From Kibdelosporangium aridum (GTDB taxonomy: Bacteria; Actinomycetota; Actinomycetes; Mycobacteriales; Pseudonocardiaceae): a DNA stretch of 64,000 bases. The stretch is taken from contig NZ_FWXV01000017.1 of NCBI RefSeq assembly GCF_900176515.1, positions 61,509 to 125,508 on the forward strand. Direction: 5' to 3'. Shown here piece after piece: positions 61,386 to 64,000 of the stretch. Both the position numbers and the translations under genes were made by a program. The stretch's first letter is position 1; each line of letters begins with the position of its first letter. The notes beneath the pieces were generated by a model that was not told the origin of the DNA, did not search any database, and saw nothing but the letters and a program-made list of their open reading frames with translations.

Positions 61386-61396
61386 ATGCCCGACTA

Positions 61397-61413
61397 TACA
61401 GACTGGTCTAGTA
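61397..61413 (-). promoter_or_regulatory. TetR (YxaF-type) operator
   Basis: AGACTGGTCT with flanking TA/TA, 12 bases upstream of the tetR start, matches the TAGACYRGTCTA-type operators of the YxaF/LmrA group. Confidence 0.65.
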
Positions 61414-61494
61414 AGCCGTCGAGGAGTTCATCGTGCCCTGTTGATCGGCACCCGGCCTGTTTCAGTTCCCAAGCCGGTGCCGCCAGCCATCGAG

Positions 61495-62020
61495 GCGTGC
61501 GTCGAGGAGTTCGTCGCGTCTGGTTGGCAACCCGTTGATGGGCGCTTCGCTCGCTGCGCAGCCTGAGGCCGGTGCTGTTAGCCGTTGAGGTTGCGCTGAA
61601 GGTGTTTGTCGCGTCTGCTTGGCAACCCGTTGGCCAGTGTCTCGCCTGCTCTGCGTCCTCGGTCGCTGCTGTGAGTGGTTGAGCTGTGCGTCGAGGTGTT
61701 TGTGGTGTCTGCTTGGCAACGCGTTGATGGGCGCCTCGTCTGCTGCGCAGCCTGAGGCCGGTGCTGTTAGCCGTTGAGGTTGCGCCGTGGAACTCGTCGT
61801 ATCCGAGCGCCAACCCGTTGGCCGGTGTCTCGCCTGTTGGGCGTGCTGAAGCTGGTGCTGTGAGTGGTTGAGGTGTGCGCTGAGGTGTTTGTGGTGTCTG
61901 CTTGGCAACCCGTTGATCGGTGTTTCGTCTGCTGCGCAGCCTGAGGTCGGTGCTGTTAGCCGTTGGAGTGTGCGCCGTGGAGTCGTCGTGTCCGAGCGCC
62001 AACCCGTTGCCTGCTCCACA
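61495..62020. repeat. Tandem array of 94/95-bp units with palindromic CAACSCGTTG core
   Basis: Five full units and one partial unit follow head to tail (starts near 61495, 61590, 61684, 61779, 61873 and 61968), with a diverged copy before them. Two subtypes alternate, forming a 189-bp dimer. Every unit carries the palindrome CAACCCGTTG or CAACGCGTTG, at 61528, 61623, 61717, 61811, 61906 and 62000, spaced 94-95 bp. Units end GCCGTTGAG or GTGGTTGAG. Two minus-strand frames stay open because 189 is divisible by three, but they look like by-products and match no family. The rest of 61386-62237 holds no recognisable gene. Confidence 0.85.
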
Positions 62021-62133
62021 TCCCGGGGGTTAGTACTGCCAGCGGTCGAACTGCCACCGGTCCACCAACAACGTGTCCGTTGCTGACGCATGTCCGCTGG
62101 TCCTGCTGTCCCCTGGCGTCCGCTCTGCCTGCA

Positions 62134-62148
62134 CGAACGGTCCGTTCG
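62134..62148. promoter_or_regulatory. CGAACG-GTC-CGTTCG palindrome left of the IS element
   Basis: A perfect inverted repeat of six bases each side, followed at 62158 by a single perfect DnaA box (TTGTCCACA). No gene start is near, so either may be chance. Confidence 0.3.
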
Positions 62149-62236
62149 CAAATCCAGTTGTCCACAACCCCCGAGTAACCCTTTGACCAGCCCATATCCC
62201 CGATAGACTGGCCAGGGGTCGTCCCCCCGGGAGTGG

Positions 62237-63638
62237 TCAGGGGGTCGGCAAAGTTGATCACCCGGTTTATGGGGCGGGTACGGCCTCGTTGATCATGTGA
62301 GTGTCTACGTCCCATGATCATGTGAGAGAGCCGTGCCCGCTGTGGAATCCTGCCTGATCCCTGCCGCTTTCGATCGGCTGGCCCCGGTTGCGGCCTCGGG
62401 CAATGAGAGGGTGATCGATGTCAGCCAGGTTGCTGACCTGCGGGATTACCTTGGCCGGGTGCCTGATCCGCGGGCCCGGCGGGGTGTGCGGCATGCAGCA
62501 GGGTCGCTGCTGACGCTGGCCGCGGCGGCGGTGCTGGCGGGAGCGCGGTCGTTCACCGCGATCGGGGAATGGATCGCTGATGTGCCGCAACGGGTCCTGG
62601 CGATACTGGGCGCGCGATTCGATGCTCGCCGCGATCACTATCTGGCGCCGGACGAGTCCACGGTGCGACGGCTGACCCAACAAGTAGACGGTGACCTGCT
62701 GGATGCCGCGATCAGTGCCTGGCTGGTCCATCACATCACCGGCCAGGCCGTTGATCAGCCCGACGTCACCGACCAGCCCGACACACCGGCTCCGGCAGCG
62801 GTCGCGGTGGACGGGAAATCGTTGCGTGGCACGTTCGCCCGCACCGGCGGAGCCCGGGGTGCATCTGCTGGCCGCGATCACCCACACCACCGGCGAGCCG
62901 AGTATCGACGGTGTGGTGCTGGGCCAGCGGCAGGTCACCGTCAAGACCAGCGAGATCGCCTGGTTCGCGCCCCTGCTGGACGGCATCGGTCTGGCCGGAC
63001 GAGTGGTCACCGCGGACGCGCTGCACACCACCCGCGAACACGCCATCTACCTGCACCAGCGCGGCGCTTACTACGTGTTCACCGTCAAAGAGAACCAGCA
63101 CCGCCTCTATGGCCTGCTCGATACCCTGCCCTGGCACGAGATCCCGACCTACGCCACCAGCGGCACAGACCATGGCCGCACTGAACGGCGCATCGTCCAA
63201 CTCGCCCCGCTCGGGGACTACCTCGGATATCCGGCCATCGATTTCCCGCATGCGACACACGCGTTTCTGATCGAGCGCTACACCACACAGCACACCAGCG
63301 GAAAACACAGCGCCTATGCCGCACTGGGCCTCACCAGCCTGCCCAGCCAACACGCCCACCCAGCCCAGGTCGCCGACTACGTCCGCAACCATTGGCACAT
63401 CGAAAACCGGCTGCACTGGGTCCGCGACGTCACCTACACCGAAGACCACTCCCGAGTCCGCACCGGCAACGCACCCCGCGTCATGGCATCCCTGCGCAAC
63501 CTCGCCATCAGCGCCTTACGCCACCACGGATGGGACAACATCGCCCAAGGCCTTCGCCACATGGACGCAACGCCACCAGACCACTCACCCTGCTCGGAAT
63601 CCCCACCTGACAACCAAAACGACTTTGCCGACCCCCTG
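62237..63638 (+). mobile_element. ISAs1-family insertion sequence
   Basis: A 1.4-kb element with 17-bp perfect terminal inverted repeats, CAGGGGGTCGGCAAAGT (62238-62254) and its complement (63622-63638). The 10-bp sequence CCGGGAGTGG flanks both sides (62227-62236 and 63639-63648), a probable target duplication, with one extra T at the left end. The transposase inside is frameshifted. Inside the left end the 12-mer TGATCATGTGAG occurs twice, about 25 bp apart. Confidence 0.82.
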
Positions 63639-63695
63639 CCGGGAGTGGGGGACTGTTTCAAGATCGGTGTTTCTGGCCTGACACGCCGGGAGTGA
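62333..63695 (+). pseudogene. ISAs1-family transposase, frameshifted
   Basis: The first part, from GTG 62333, has LRDYLGRVPDPRARRGVRHA, the ISAs1 N-terminal domain, and AVDGKSLRGTFARTGG with the first catalytic Asp. Near 62850-62870, in CCCGGGG, the frame changes, and the second part continues as VHLLAAITHTTGEPS to RVVTADALHTTREHA (second Asp) and NHWHIENRLHWVRDVTYTED (catalytic Glu). Together they make one full transposase. The stop lies beyond the right inverted repeat. A real indel or a sequencing error in the homopolymer would explain it. Confidence 0.85.
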
Positions 63696-64000
63696 TCTCG
63701 GCGGGATTGGGCACGATGTGTGATGACACTGGATGTTGTGAGTCCACGAGCCACAGGCAGGAAGAAGGCCGCGAAGCCGCGGTCGGCGCAGGAAGAGCTG
63801 GCGGCCCGGTTGGTCGCGCAGGCGCAGGAGCAGGGGTTGGCGTTGACCGGCCCGGACGGTCTGCTCAAGCAGTTGACCAAGACGGTGCTGGAAGCCGCGC
63901 TGAACGCGGAGATGACCGAGCATCTCGGCCACGAAAAGCACCAGGCTGAGCCCGGCCGGGCGGGCTCGAACGTGCGTAACGGTACCCGGTCGAAAACGGT
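63646..64000 (+). mobile_element. IS256-family element, left end only
   Basis: GGGGACTGTTTCAAGATCGG at about 63647 resembles IS256-type left ends, and the transposase gene starts 75 bases on. It abuts the ISAs1 element, and its right end is outside the window. Confidence 0.6.
63723..64000 (+). CDS. IS256 (mutator)-family transposase, N-terminal part
   Basis: A frame open to the window end, starting at ATG 63723 (GTG 63738 alternative). After a basic lead (GRKKAAKPRS) it reads ALTGPDGLLKQLTKTVLEAA, NAEMTEHLGHEKH and NVRNGTRSKT, the invariant N-terminal segments of IS256 transposases. The DDE catalytic core lies beyond the window. Confidence 0.88.
   Translation, partial: MTLDVVSPRATGRKKAAKPRSAQEELAARLVAQAQEQGLALTGPDGLLKQLTKTVLEAALNAEMTEHLGHEKHQAEPGRAGSNVRNGTRSKT

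Noticed and set aside
61495..62020. CRISPR array
   Set aside because: Units are contiguous 94/95-bp copies without unique spacers, and no cas genes are in the window.
61394..62151. Minus-strand frames of 202 and 229 codons over the tandem repeats
   Set aside because: They stay open in more than one frame because the 189-bp dimer is divisible by three. They have no ribosome site and no family resemblance, and their composition follows the repeat rather than the codon bias of neighbouring genes.
62158..62166. Replication origin signal (DnaA box TTGTCCACA)
   Set aside because: Only one perfect box, with no cluster, no AT-rich region and no dnaA/dnaN nearby.
1..64000. tRNA or rRNA genes
   Set aside because: No cloverleaf-like block or conserved rRNA stretch was recognised in the intergenic regions. 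A covariance-model scan would be needed to exclude one fully.

Overview
The window is high-GC DNA from an actinomycete, most likely a member of the Pseudonocardiaceae (Amycolatopsis, Kibdelosporangium or a relative). The evidence is the strong G/C third-position bias, frequent GTG starts, short or leaderless 5' ends, SepH, DUF2771, DUF3027, DUF2530 and DUF2537 proteins, a Nur-type site in front of an Fe/Mn superoxide dismutase, and an FxLD-type lanthipeptide locus. The backbone (cspB, DUF2771 lipoprotein, MFS protein, DUF3027, DUF2530, MarR, TrmH-type methyltransferase, DUF2537, SepH, serC, citrate synthase) follows, from memory, the gene order around Rv0871-Rv0889 of Mycobacterium tuberculosis. 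Accessory genes are inserted between these landmarks.

Layout. 1-7001: end of cspB, a three-gene minus-strand envelope operon (glutaminyl cyclase, MFS protein, lipoprotein), DUF3027 and a large sacsin/Hsp90-type ATPase. 7094-11623: a decayed FxLD lanthipeptide cluster. It has two intact precursor genes with good ribosome binding sites and an intact ABC exporter. The cyclase (lanC) has lost its middle and carries an in-frame stop, and the dehydratase (lanB) has lost most of its glutamylation domain and is frameshifted. 11789-16367: DUF2530, purine permease, MarR, MFS and an unrecognised cytosolic protein. 16374-20145: a metal-homeostasis block with superoxide dismutase under a Nur-like box, a possible 3'UTR small RNA, an orphan iron box, heme oxygenase with a TetR regulator, and a GCS2-like ligase. 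20336-30065: TrmH, DUF2537, a heterodimeric ABC exporter, a GT-C-like membrane protein, an ECF sigma factor with a membrane partner, and SepH. 30244-36797: a GT87 enzyme and a two-component system divergent from a lipoprotein and MacB-like efflux genes.

36853-51143: metallo-hydrolase, beta-lactamase-like protein, serC, an operon of P450, ABC-2 transporter and NarL-type two-component system, citrate synthase, ornithine cyclodeaminase family protein, a WYL regulator and a short UvrA-like protein. 51396-55776: complete ureABCFGD urease operon without ureE. 55891-61385: pdxH, an AA10 lytic polysaccharide monooxygenase, MFS and APC transporters, and a TetR-metallohydrolase operon. 61495-64000: a tandem array of 94/95-bp units with a palindromic core, then an ISAs1-family element with a frameshifted transposase, abutting an IS256-family element that runs off the window.

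The observations most worth following are the FxLD cluster with intact precursors but broken enzymes, the Nur box and 3'UTR RNA candidate of the superoxide dismutase gene, and the helically phased 94/95-bp repeat array. No tRNA, rRNA or CRISPR array was seen. All positions were read by eye without any database search.
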